The notes: generated by a model not told the origin, from the sequence alone. A DNA stretch of 64,000 nucleotides from Lingula anatina (GCF_001039355.2 NW_019775824.1:134890-198889); one strand, 5' to 3'. Positions 25,901 to 37,802 are shown, numbered from the stretch's first letter. Numbers and translations are program-made.

Positions 25901-28644
25901 ATTCTTGCTAAATTGTATTCAGATTAAGCGGCCTCAATGTCTGACACGCCTACTGAAACTGCTAAACGATAATTAATTACACCCTATCAGTTTCAGTAGG
26001 CGTGCCAGACATCAGAGCCGCTTTAAGCTGAATGTAAGGGTCTATTCCCACAACTTTAGATCGATCTATCACCGCGGGGAGTCTCACCAGACTATCGTCA
26101 GATAATCCCCCTTAAGTGTCCGTCCCCGCCCACTACAAGCCGTAAGGGGCAATTAACTTTCGTGTCCGCCTGGCTGACAGCTATTCAGCGCGAACCCCCA
26201 GGGAGTTAGGTCGATCCAAAGTAGGTCGATCTAATCTATGGAAATGGGGTGTAATTTAGCGAGAAACCCGTCGGAGATAGAACGGTCTATGAGATCGATC
26301 TAGGTATGGGAATGGGGCCTTTTCAAACTGCTGTATATGCAAAACTTCTACTATCATTCACGATTATGATCGCCACCGCTTGCTAATAATCTTCCGTGCT
26401 GTGGCTAAAATGGCCCGCTAAACATGTTTGTTTTCCACCCGGCTCTCTGTGCTACGCACGTTTTATATGGTTTGTGATCATAAGAGGTCCACATGATGTG
26501 CGCCCACACGCCACCTGTTTTTGCTTCCTCTTATAATCTTGAATGGTCAATTGGTTGCCCTAATGCTTTCCCCGCAAAGTCTTCGCCTTAAATGAACCTT
26601 GAATTGTGAAGTCAAAACAACATTATCAATATTACGATACAATTCATCTTCACTGAGTATTTAATTAACATGGGACCTTATTTTATTATCTTTTTTTTTC
26701 TTTTTGAAGAAATGCTAGACTCCGTGAAGTTTATAATTATTATCATAATAACATTTATTTTATTTTATAAAAGTTTATAATATTGAATTCCAGACTTAGG
26801 GAGGTAATGGGCTAAATAATATACAATCCCAGAATTTCATATACTGTATTTTGGCGAGATAAGGAATTCAAGATCCGACACCAACGTCAAATTAGCGTCC
26901 GATTGTAATAACTGCGAAATAACAACAGACTCATTGGCAGAAAGTACAGGTCGTTTAAGTTCAAGCCAGGGCTTTTAGGGTCGTTGTTTGACCTTACGAG
27001 ATCATTGCCAAGAAACCGTTTACGTCAGTGATATAGTAATAGGCCGCGTTCAGATAAACCCTAGCTGGATCGATCCATATCTGAGGGGATTCTCATTCAA
27101 GTGCATGCATTGTAATCAGATTATTTGTCCAACACGCGTCCTCGCGTGAAAGAGCTTCCGAGAGCCGAGCACGCACGTTAGTCAATTACCCCCTTACTGG
27201 TCAAGGAGGCATACCAGACACATAAGCTGATCACATTGACTGCACTTCAGCGAGAATCCCCGCAGAGTTGGATCGATCCATCTAGTTTGAAAGGTTTATC
27301 TGAACGCTCCCATTGCCTGCACTTCAGCAAGAATCCCAACAGAGTTGGATCGGTCCATGGGGTTTATCTGAACCCTCTCATAGAAAGCACGCTTAAAGTT
27401 GTCGTTCAGATTGCCATTAACACATCTCCGTCAGATCTCTGTTACGTCTTGTATTTCTATTTTCAGAATGGTATGACATCGGCTACAATTTCCTGGTGGC
27501 TGAAGACGGTGTGATCTACGAAGGTCGAGGGTGGGATTACATCGGGGCTCACAGCTATCGGTGAGGACACTTCAAGTCCTGATACATGTACTACGATTAC
27601 AGCATTTGAGTTTGTTAATGATTATTAGAGACTGCAAGAGATTGACTTCGTCTCTCTCATTGTTTGCTTTCAAGTTTGATTGTTTTCCTGTTGAGAAATG
27701 CCCAGGCTATGGATTTGCCAGTTTTACCACATTACAAAAATGTGAATCTGTACAGCGGCGTACAGGTTGTAGTTTTAATTCAGCGATACTAGCCTAGGTG
27801 CATAAAAAATAAATACTATTCTTCGTGAGAAAGAAAATAGAAGACCAGAAGAGGCATTGCCTGCATTTTTTTAACATCGAAACTATTTCTTTTCAACATT
27901 TAATCATAGCTACAATATCCTTATAACAGGCATTTCAATCTCTCCTTATACGTTACAGCTGGAACAACGATTCCTATGGCATCGCATTCATCGGTGACTT
28001 CCGCTTCCAGGCGCCCAAGGAACGCGCTCTCACCGCTCTCAAAGAATTTCTGAAGTACAGTGTTTATAAGCAGAAACTGTCTCCGGATTATGTCCTGTAC
28101 GGACAGTGCCAGGTCCGCCCCTTCGAGAGCCCGGGGGAGGAACTCTATAAGATTTTGATGACATGGGACCATTGGGTAAGTAGGTCAGATAGTTGATTGC
28201 AATCAGTAGCAATGGGCTCAGGATGATAGTGCTAACAAGTTACGTTGAGCGGTTCAGAACCTGTGTGTTCATGTACGAGTCTCAAGATTTTAAATCTAGT
28301 GTGGTACGAGAAAATGAAACTGTCCTTTTCTCAATACGCAAAATCGTAAGTCTTTAGCATTTTACATGCAGACTCTCTTAATCTTTTCTTGTGTGGCACG
28401 TTTTTTGAATTTCTTTCAAAAAAAAAAAAAAATAGAAAACATGTTCGATTATCAAAAAATGATTTATTGAAGAACTTCACGCGAGGGCTATGATTTGTAG
28501 TTCAGTTCAGCAAGTATGTCATATTTATGTATTTATATATTTATTTATGATTTCTTTTTTCAGCAACCGCGCATTGGTACGAACGAGGAACTAAAACTTG
28601 GGCCTCACAATAGGACGTCATATTGTGTAGACGATCGGTTGTAA
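22017..28644 (+). CDS. Transmembrane PGRP receptor with Death and DZIP3-like HEPN domains
   Basis: Six exons can be joined without frame conflict: 22017-22628, 23100-23840, 24171-24362, 27467-27560, 27959-28175 and 28564-28644 (stop TAA). The 5' end is missing unless 9695-9716 is the start exon. In order the protein has a MyD88-type Death domain, an acidic linker, a DZIP3-like HEPN domain, one hydrophobic helix at 23705-23773 and a C-terminal PGRP domain. With no signal peptide before the helix and conserved disulfide cysteines after it, the PGRP should be outside and the Death domain inside, the topology of insect PGRP-LC. Expected role: sensing bacterial peptidoglycan and recruiting Death-domain adaptors or kinases of the MyD88/IRAK or IMD type. 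No cRHIM-like motif was seen. Each domain call is strong; the signalling partner is inference. Confidence 0.85.
22877..22918. repeat. Poly-T and (GT)n tract in a receptor intron
   Basis: About 20 T followed by about 10 GT units inside the intron between the Death and HEPN exons. Confidence 0.9.
23100..23840 (+). CDS. Exon: DZIP3-like HEPN domain and transmembrane helix
   Basis: 741 nt, phases 1 and 1, donor GTGAGT. The HEPN signature is the [31 protein letters not shown] series followed by [17 protein letters not shown], typical of the DZIP3/hRUL138-like HEPN family that is widespread in invertebrate immune and ubiquitin-related proteins. The R-N/D-x4-H RNase motif of active HEPNs is not intact where expected ([12 protein letters not shown] has no His), so a docking role is more likely than RNA cleavage. 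A 23-residue helix rich in V, L and I follows at 23705-23773, with basic residues on its inner side. Confidence 0.8.
24171..24362 (+). CDS. Exon: PGRP domain, N-terminal part
   Basis: Acceptor TTTTTTCAG, donor GTAAGT, phases 1 and 1, 192 nt. The segment [11 protein letters not shown], then [34 protein letters not shown] is the start of the Amidase_2/PGRP fold, with the conserved disulfide Cys pair. The usual HHT, which supplies the first zinc His in amidase PGRPs, reads AHT. Confidence 0.88.
25852..26313. repeat. Palindromic GATCGATC MITE, copy 2 (compound)
   Basis: The outer termini CATTCCCATACCTAGATCG and its inverse complement at 26292-26313 match well. Inside are a complete hairpin like that at 31122-31376 and a second block with repeated GATCGATC half-sites, so one copy probably inserted into another. 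Confidence 0.75.
27042..27380. repeat. GCGTTCAGATAAACC MITE with duplicated right end
   Basis: The left terminus GCGTTCAGATAAACCCT pairs with AAGGTTTATCTGAACGC at about 27290-27306. A second right end (GAATCCC..AGAGTTGGATCG..TTTATCTGAAC) follows to about 27380. No ORF. Confidence 0.65.
27467..27560 (+). CDS. Exon: PGRP domain, central strand
   Basis: 94 nt, entering in phase 1 and leaving in phase 2, acceptor TTTTCAG and donor GTGAGG. It encodes the most conserved PGRP block, [20 protein letters not shown] then GWDYIGAHS, including the Tyr that is a catalytic residue in amidase PGRPs. A MITE lies about 160 bases upstream in the intron. Confidence 0.9.
27959..28175 (+). CDS. Exon: PGRP domain, C-terminal part
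   Basis: 217 nt, phase 2 in and phase 0 out, donor [18 protein letters not shown] and the ALKEFLKY helix are canonical. The zinc His of GHRD is Gln (YGQCQV) and the zinc Cys of CPG is Ser (FESPG), so the metal site is lost. WDHW closes the domain as in other PGRPs. Confidence 0.9.
28564..28644 (+). CDS. Terminal exon of the PGRP receptor
   Basis: The acceptor TTTTTTCAG opens a phase-0 frame of 26 residues ending TAA 28642-28644. It extends past the PGRP fold as a short tail with one N-glycosylation sequon (NRT) and one Cys. No homology is visible, but the phase fit and good acceptor support it. Confidence 0.65.
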   Translation, partial: QPRIGTNEELKLGPHNRTSYCVDDRL

Positions 28645-28995
28645 CAAAATGTATTAGATGAAAAGCACAACTCGAATGTGTCTGCCGAGACAACTACCAC
28701 AATCCTCGAGCAGTTCAACATCATTAAGGAAAATGACGTACCGTTGCTTTGATAGTTGATGTGCTCAGCAGGCACATCGAAAAAGACGGCCTTTTGTATA
28801 TTAAAACGGCAGGTGGACGTCACACCATTAAAAAAAATTACAAGAGGAGCCCGAGGTTTTGTGTGACAAAATACGTCTCACAAAGTTTGTATTTTAGAGT
28901 CGATGATATTAAGATACAATATGACTGCCGATGTTGGTTTTATAGAAGAAATATAACAGCAAGTGGTGTGGTTATATGCAACAATGATGAGTAAA

Positions 28996-29001
28996 AATAA
29001 A
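28996..29001 (+). terminator. Poly(A) signal AATAAA of the PGRP receptor
   Basis: First AATAAA after the stop, about 350 bases downstream. Confidence 0.5.
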
Positions 29002-31121
29002 CGACAGCAAAAACAATAGAATGTCTAGAGTCATCACTACCCCACAGGTTGCACTATGCCCAGATATGCATAACATGTATGCATTTATTTCTTAGCATTG
29101 CCAAAGGCGGCGAAATTACAGGGACTTGATACTCATTGATGCCATAGAATTTTTAGGCAGGCATGTTCCAGTAGTTTTCGAATGTCAGAGTACTGCTGTT
29201 GGATATTTAATTCTGTTCAGGGCTTAGTTATTTTTATTTGAGGGTAAACTGTACACACAGAACTGGCCTAATTTTATTTTCATCTAGTCGCTCAATATAA
29301 ACGTTACAAAATGGCTGTTTTGTTATCAGCCACTCATAAAGGTAGCAGCAATCAAAATTGAGCATTTAAGGTAACTTTTAAATGGTATTGTCTAGTCATG
29401 TATAGAGGAAGCGGCATAGGCTCCAATTTGCTCCATAAACAGTGTTCACAGTATACTACATTGTAAATATAGCTACATGTACATATAAAATGATCAACTG
29501 GTTATCCAGTTTGACATCAGATTGCCAAGAATTTTTTATTTTTATTTTTTAGTTTGAATGTTACAGCTTGACCTATTATACATTGTCAACAAGAGCGAAG
29601 ATAGCATAACGTTGTATTATGCTTAATGTTATTCTGCATGGTACTATTAACAGATATTTAGCAAATATTAACTATTTTTAAGTACAAGAAAAATATGCAT
29701 TCTGCGTACATAGTGGGATCAGTGGCAATAGAACCCTGACAACTGCCTTCTTTTGTATTACTACAAGCGTTGGAAAACAGTGCAGTTTTTTTCACTCACC
29801 TTACAAATTGTTTAAAAGTAGGTACTTTGCATGTATATAAAGGTCATTGCAATACGATTAAATGTGTAAGTATTAAATACTGACTTAATGATATTTCATT
29901 TTCAGTTCTACAGTGTAATTGTATCTTAATTTACACTGTATGCCCCTTGAGTACTATTTCTGATAAAACACTATGGGTAGTAAGTGTTGTAATTAGTGTT
30001 TGGGGTGTGACATATCCCATCAGCCATAAACATTTTCAGCGCTGGAAAATAAAAAAGTCCCATTTGTGTATTGTATTATATTTACAATAGCGTTTGGTCT
30101 CAATAAACAGAAGTCCCACCGTGTATTTTGTACACAAGCATGTAAATGTTTAAATATTTTTCAATATATTTTTTATTATCAGTGAAATGTATTCCTTTTC
30201 ATATATGGGGGCCAAAATTAAGATAAAACTATTTAAGGTCATCTGGTAATATGATAGTTATTTTTTTGGCAATTGCCAAACTTTATTTTAAGAAAGATAG
30301 CGTCGTCTTTGTTTTACTTTTAGCATTAAATTACTATAGAACAGTGGTGCTGCCAGTTAGTTTGCAACCTACAAACATGATGTATTGAAGGTTTGCAAGA
30401 TATGCACACTCCTTTGTGAAGAAATTTGACTTTTTAAAGTTCCATTACTGCTACCCACTGGAATGTAAAGACAAACAATTTGCCATTTAGATGTATGTAG
30501 TTGGGATTCCGGGTAAGACATTAAAAAAACCAGAATTCTATTGTAAAAAGGCTTTCAGTGACCACTAGTCGGTTATTACAGGTATATATCACAAGAACAC
30601 CGTTTAACGAGGAACCATGCAGTCTTCCAAGCATTGCTAGTATTCGTTATGGAATTCAATAGTGTAAACAAAAAAAACTGTCTCATTCAATTTCCGTGTA
30701 TTGTTGGCTATAAGACCATTCACTTTTGGTCTGTATGTATTACATCTATCCATGAAATAAATAAATCTAATGATATATATTTACATGTACATTTTAATTA
30801 CTCCATCCCATTAATTTTTTTTTTTTTTGGGGGGGGGGGACAAAAATCTGCATGGCCTATTATTCAATATTGTAATTTACTCATATAATAACTGTCATTA
30901 ATTGTCCGTTTTTCATAACATCTTTTCTCCCCTCTACAATCTCGTACATATACATTTTGTACGTCCTTATCTACACAAACACATGCTATAAAGTGCATAA
31001 AGACGACCAATATTTCATCGAAAACGTTACTGTTCTATTTCAAATAACGCCAAAGGCTCAATTTATACAAGGGATAATAATTCAAATCATGCCGACCATT
31101 AAATATTGTAGTTTAAGAACG
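29002..31121. other. Intergenic, no feature recognised
   Basis: AT-rich DNA downstream of the receptor. Only a T/G homopolymer run near 30818-30840 stands out; no exon-like frame on either strand. Confidence 0.5.
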
Positions 31122-31376
31122 CATTCCCAAACCTAGATCGATCTAGCAGGATCGACCCATCTCCGAGGGGATTCTTGCTAAATTGCATTCAGGTTAAGCG
31201 GCTTAGATGTCTGGCACACCTACTGACGCTGTTAAACGATCGTTAATTACCCCCTAACAGCTTTGGTAGGCGTGCCGGACATCAGAGCCGCTTAATCTGA
31301 ATGTAATTTAGCGAGAAACCCCTCGGAGATGGGTCGATCCTGCTAGTCGACCTAGTAAAGTATTTGTGGGGATGGG
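31122..31376. repeat. Palindromic GATCGATC MITE, copy 3
   Basis: The cleanest full-length copy: GCATTCCCAAACCTAGATCG at one end, CTAGTCGACCTAG..GGGGATGGG at the other, with TTCTTGCTAAATTGCATTC and AATGTAATTTAGCGAGAA arms and the GCACACC/GGCGTGCC core. Confidence 0.75.
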
Positions 31377-32029
31377 GTCTTAAATTATACATACAATTAC
31401 CGATAAAATATCGTACAGTGCATGCTTGATTGAATGCGACTTCTGTTTCCAACCCGTTGGTCTCAAATTCCTATGTGTACATGTAGTGTGGTGTTATGCA
31501 ATGAGCGGTTTTTTGCTCGGTAACTTGCAAGTTCCGAAATTAACACCAGATTTGAGTGAAGTACATCACTGCCCACAATGTACAAGTACATGTATGTAAA
31601 GGGAGATTCATCTGCATGGGTTAATTAACACCTGCCACTTCGGACTAGTCATTTGTTAAGATATGTATTTGATCCGTATATACGGTTAATTGTTTATCCC
31701 ACAGAAAAGAGGACAAGACGGTTTTTCAATTTCCAAACCTTCTAGCTTTCAATGAAACAATGAAAATAGAAATATGTATATTGCGCAAAGAGAAAATTAA
31801 GTTTTAAATTGTTATCCCTAACAGTGTCCATAGCATTACAACGTACACTGTTTGGATTTTGCTTGCGCTACCACTAACATTGACATGACAACATTTTACA
31901 TGAGAGTATGCCAATGATACCCTAGGTTCTATATTCCGGTATTGTCAGCTCGATCTTGATTTCATATATAACCCATATCAACAATACTAAAAGCGACTCC
32001 ATCACAAGGTATATATTTAACAAGCTAGC

Positions 32030-34000
32030 TTTTACGTTGCTCTGACACTCAGGGTAGCCAATGACCGTTTTAGCAAAAAAGAACGAGACAAAAGAAACGT
32101 TCGTTACTGCATATCCTGTTGCTTTCAAAGTAAATTGCGCTCTCTGTATTTTTGCAACAACGCTGTACAAAAGCTTATTACAAGTCAAACCTACGACAAA
32201 ATCTAATTTTAAAAACGTGGACGTGTTGTGGAGTAAGCGTCAACTTACGCGTTTGATCGGGTCATGTCCTGTCATTTAGTCACGCATTTCGTATAATATT
32301 ACAGAAAAGATGAGCTTTGCAATAAGAAACACTTCATTAGTTAGGTGTCAAGATACATGCGCTATTGTTTCCATGTCCTGTCATCCACTCAATCGATGGA
32401 ATACCACAATCTTGTTTCTCACGGAAAAGTTAAACAGAGAAACTCAACGTGCCTGGAAAAAAGTTAAGCAGAATGGTACCGTAGGGTAAACAGGGCGCAA
32501 GATAATCATACTTTTATCACTTAAAAAAAACGAGATATTCATGATATACATGTATGTAATTTAATTTTTATAACTTACAAGTACACCTGTTATCGTAATT
32601 TTGATGAATGGGTATCATTCGTTGGGCAATTTAAAACAATTAATTGATTATCTAATTTGATCAAATGTGCGTGTACGTCATCGTACGGGATAGCGCCGCG
32701 TTAGTTTCACATATACATTTTGCATGTACGTACGAGGGTTCATTCGCACCTTTCGTAAAAATACTCTTTATTTCTTTAATTTTCACCATCAGTGATTATA
32801 AAAACAGAAACCAGATGAGACTGGAGACCCAGAAACGGAGGGCAGTTTGGTTAATTAGCCACATAAATTTTACAAGATAAAAACCAGACAAAAGAAACTG
32901 CCTCTACGCTTTTTATTGATTTCAGTATATAGTGCTCCTTCCATTATGCCACAACGTTTACAAAACACCCATACACAATAAATTAACGACAGTTATCTTA
33001 TTGAATCAAAAGCTTTGTTTTGTGTAGCAAGTACTTAAGTTACCATTGTGATCGTATCATGCCCAGTCATTAGGTCAGGCATTTCGTATACCCATATAGG
33101 AAAGATGAACAGTGAAGGAATCATTATAAGCTATATGGGATATTGTTTCATGTTATGTCAGGGAGTCATAAATCTCGTTACGTAAAATATTAACAGTGTA
33201 ACTCAGTATTGGAGGTCAGGGCGCAAGATAATCATACTTTCAGCATTTAAAACGAGATATCCATGATATACATGTATGTAATTTAATTTTTTATAACTTA
33301 CAAGTACACCTGTTATCGTCATTTTAATGAATGGGTATGGTCCAGACGAAACAACCCTACTGTAAGTTGCCCACGGCTGTATCATTTTTTGGGAAATTTA
33401 AAACAATAAATTATCTTATTTTATCAAATGTGCGTGTACTAGTACGTCATCGTACGGGATAGCGCCGAGTTTGTTTCACATATTGTGCATGTACATACGA
33501 GGGTTCATTCGCCCCCTTTCGTAAAAGTACTCTTTATTTCTTTAATTTTCACCATCAGTGATTATAAAAAGAGAAACCAGATGAGACTGGAGACCCAGAA
33601 ACGAAGGGAAGTTTGGTTGATTAGCCACAGAAATTTTACAAAATAAAAACCAGACAAAAGAAACTGCCTCTACGCTTTTTATTGATTTCAGTATATAGTG
33701 CTCCTTCCATTATGCCACAACGTTTACAAAACACCCATACACAATAAATTAACGACAGTTATCTTATTGAATCAAAAGCTTTGTTTTGTGTAGCAAGTAC
33801 TTAAGTTACCATTGTGATCGTATCATGCCCAGTCATTAGGTCAGGCATTTTGTATACCCATATAGGAAAGATGAACAGTGAAAGAATCATTATAAGCTAT
33901 ATGGGATATTGTTTCATGTCATGTTATGTCAGGGAGTCATAAATCTCGTTACATAAAATATTAACAGTGTAACTCAGTATTGTGTCAAGAAACAAGCCTA
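32030..34000. repeat. Upstream repeat array of copy A
   Basis: Monomers are marked by a CATGxCC(T/A)GTCAxTxAGTCACGCA-like box at about 32262, 33058 and 33825. The units 32491-33216 and 33217-33985 are highly similar to each other, a recent tandem duplication. The same boxes recur upstream of copies B and C. Confidence 0.75.
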
Positions 34001-35546
34001 GAACAAGGCTAGCCATGTATGTGTAAGTACAAAAAGTGGTTGATAAATTCTATAACTTCGTTATAACACTATAATTGGCATTTTGATTAATGTACATGGC
34101 CCAGACTGAATGCCCTATCTGCATGATGTCCAGCCCTCTGTCATAAAATAATAATCCAATGTGCATACACGGCATCTATCAAAGAGCATACAAAAAGACA
34201 ATTTGGCACTGCTTGTCATCACTGGTGTATCCGGCAAGGTGCCTAGAATACGAAATTAGAAGTGTTACAACGCGTTCACTTTCAAAAGGCATAAAGGCCA
34301 TGTTATGTTTCTAAAGGATAAGAACGGAGTTATTACTAGTACTTACAATTTGGCCCTTTCACGTTCTTTGAATGGAAAGTTCTAAAGGTACAGTTAAGAA
34401 AAACCGCCGTGCCTAAATATCCCCTATCTCTACTGAACAGAAGACAACGGTGAAAGCACCTCTCACACAAGGACAGACGATGCATACTGGTATCTCAAAG
34501 ACGGTGTGACAGGAATGGTAGTCCTCTAGGAACCGAAGTTCGAACCCGATTACTTTGTACAGGTGACATTCATCCCATATTGCTAACGCCATGAATATTC
34601 CGACTACCACTTTCCTGTACTAACCATACGGGTCTCAAGAATTCCATTCCTAGGACAACCATACAATAAGTAGTATGTCGATGGCGGTGTCAAACTTCGA
34701 GTGAATTAAAATCAATTACTCCAAGATAACAGTTTTGTCCCATGTGAACGAGAAGCGAGTGGGTCCTTCACGTTCCGGTCGATTTTCCATGTGACAATAT
34801 GAGGAAAACTTCTACCGCTCATTCTGCCAAGGTCCTAACACTAAATCAAGGCAAGGGTCAATCAAGATGCATTGCCAAGCATAGATTTTTATTGATTCAT
34901 ATTAGGGGGAAAATTCCTCAACTTTTATTCCTGAACCATATACTATTTCAGTTTTTGTTTGTCAACATTTTTTTAGCCATGTGATTTTGTTGGATTTGAA
35001 AATTCCATTTTAAAAATGAATAAGTGACTTCAAAACCTTAACACTAATACGCTAAAAAAATAATATTTTGAATTACAACTTTTGAAGCTCGTGCTTCACT
35101 AACCGTTACACAAAATCATTGTGTTGGCCATCTGAGAACAAATAGGGTGCATTGTACGCACACAGATACGCATGCATTGTACGGCATGCACACTCATTTA
35201 AACTAAATAAACTTACGCGCATAACGTACATCTGCTACATTACATTTTAAGTAAATGCTTGGTTCTGATAAGATATAATTACGAATTCTAGTAAGTTTAG
35301 AACCCACCAGAAAATAGTGAACTGATCACAAAGCACTTCTTCACATGGCCAAGGCCAAGTATATGCTAATCAAGGCCACAGTTCAGCCCAACCACAATCT
35401 AACATACAGTCGGTAAGGCGTGTTTAAAAAGAAACTCCAGGGTTGACAATGAAATGGGTTGGTTATCCTATTATATTTCTTTGAGAGACAATGTTCATAG
35501 GTTATTGAAAGGATAATGGGAGGAGCATTTAACCTGCGACGAAAAC
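34001..35546. other. 5' flank of copy A, partly conserved with copies B and C
   Basis: From about 35060 the flank aligns with the flanks of copies B (50050-50682) and C (60110-60423), including AGAACCCACCA, GTGAACTGATCACA and GGGAGGAGCATTT near the TATA element. The part before 35.0 kb shows no gene. Confidence 0.5.
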
Positions 35547-35555
35547 TATTTAAAG
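35547..35555 (+). promoter_or_regulatory. TATA-like element of copy A
   Basis: TATTTAAAG, conserved in all three paralogues and 115 bases before the common start ATG. A transcript starting about 30 bases downstream excludes the ATG at 35560. Confidence 0.6.
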
Positions 35556-37802
35556 CGATGTGGTATTTGTAAAACGCACTGCGGTGAAAAAAGGTGGGAA
35601 GAAGTGGAACAAAGGTACAGAGAGTTTTGTGCTTTTGAATATGTCCAAGTCGGTTGTCAATATGGATGATTCAAAGATCAGCAAAGTTTTATTTCTTGTC
35701 GTCATCTCAACAGTACTTTGGCAAGGTACTGTTTCAGCAAACAAGACCGTCACAAACTTAACGTACCCACATGACGCTACTAAGGCTGTCCCTTATACAA
35801 TGTCATTAGATTCCAAACGAGAACAAGAGGTTTCCACCAGCGCACATAACAGAAGAGTTGAAGAATATACTATAACCACGACACCACTTTCAGCTGACCA
35901 AGATAAGTCAATTGGAGGGAAGGCTTTCCCTTGGAACGCAACAACTGCCCTCCTCACACTTCAGGACGGCTTTACACAGAACGGGAACGAAACCACATCA
36001 TCACCACTAGATACAAAGGAACCAACCATTTTGTCAAACCCCTGGAACGGAACATCTTTTAATATAACTTCATCAAAAACCCTTTGTGCGACAGGGCCTT
36101 ATGGATCTGACTTTATCCAGATATTTTGCTACTGCGACAGATTCTGCAACATTTTTGAGGATTGCTGTGAGCCATACCACCCTTGCGACAGAATTTCAAC
36201 AAGTGATGGGCACGCAACGCTTTCTAATGAGATACATATTCGATGAAATAATGTTGACTGCATGATGCATTCTCTTGACTCCAGATCTTTGATGGGTTTG
36301 AACATTAAATTCTATTGGATGGTAATGCCTTGTCCAAATTCCTGGCTTAATGATACAACACGAGCCAGATGTGAAAATCGCACTTCTGGCGATGACATTG
36401 ACCGCCTTCTGCCTGTATCTGATTCCGTCACAAAACTGACATTTCGAAATAAGTACTGTGCAATGTGCCACAGTTTTGAAAAATACGATAATTGGTCCCC
36501 TATCGTAACTTGCAACGAATATGTGACCAGTACCGCGTTGAATATCAGTGCAATGACGCGCACACCCGATGTTTTGAAGGGTGTTAGGGAGAACAGCGGC
36601 TGCATGCTTTATTTCGAGCCACCAGCAACCATCCCTGGAAGACGGTGTGTTCCAAATGTAGAACCCCAAAGAAGCAATTTGAACTGGATCACAGAAAATC
36701 ATTGTAACCAAAACACTGACCCTAAACACGCGAAACTTTGCTCTTCTGGACCACCATTGTTCACTTCTGTTATTTCAGCCATAGGACAAGAGATTTATAT
36801 GAGAAACGTATTCTGTTGGAGGTGTCTATTTGGCAGTGACGTCACACTGAGGGTGGAGTCGTGTTCTTCAGATATGGGTATGTTTGTTTGTCTAATTTTT
36901 GTTCGTTTGTTTGTCTGTTTATAAGATGCCAGAAAAGAAAAATATTATACCTTTTGAGGACATTGTCTTTAACAAAATGTTTAAACATTACAATATATAT
37001 TAATGTCACAGGCCAGATCCATTTCTAGTCCAATTGCTAACTGACTAGGCCAGACCTCAACTAGGATCTGGTCTAGGCCAGATCCCAACTGGGTCTTTGC
37101 ATTGTTAACAGCATAGTGAGCATGTTTATTGTCCAAGTTATTTACAGGTGAGCTGCCAGTTTGTTTGTAAATTTTGGATGTTATAGATCAAGGTATATCA
37201 TATAAAACTAACATGTCTGGCAAATAAAATATAGTTTAAAAACATCTAATGATGACGATGACGCTTTTTTAAGACTATTGCATAAAAATTTAAAGAAAAA
37301 AATATTGATTAGAACAAATACCACCCAAAGCCAATATGGAGGTGCATTTCACATGCTAAAGAGTCCAAAAAATTATATTGAATGAATTCAAAGATGTATA
37401 CAATTTTTAAAACATATTTTTAAAGAACAAAAATCTACGACTGTCCCAATTTTTAATTTAATTCTTAATTTTTACCACGTCTTTAAAATACGTAAAAAGT
37501 TGTAATTGGTAATGTGTGTTCCGATAACGTAGTGTTTCGGGTCATTTAATTTTAGTTTATATACCGCGATCTGATATATTTTATAGCGATTCAGTCATGG
37601 TAAATTATACATGACGTAAGGATGTTTTTATAAATATGTAAAATGTAACTCAAGGGGCTTTGCGTCATGAATAATACTACTTAACGTATGTTCCCCAGAA
37701 AATTGTCAGAATGTTTCATTTTGTCCAAGTACTTGGTGCAATAGAAAACAGTATTTTCTGTTGCTGATCGAAAAATATAATGTGGTTCCATGATAGTTTG
37801 CA

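Larger units (their letters stand above)
24363..27466. other. Large intron of the receptor inside the PGRP domain
   Basis: This 3.1 kb intron splits the PGRP domain. It holds a T/G homopolymer run near 24403-24430, the GATCGATC MITE at 25852-26313 and the GCGTTCAGATAAACC MITE at 27042-27308. No additional exon was recognised. Confidence 0.6.

Noticed and set aside
36196-36729. 177-codon minus-strand frame opposite copy A, with similar frames opposite copies B and C
   Set aside because: Antisense shadow of the Cys-rich exon; it recurs because the sense sequence is conserved and has no motif of its own.
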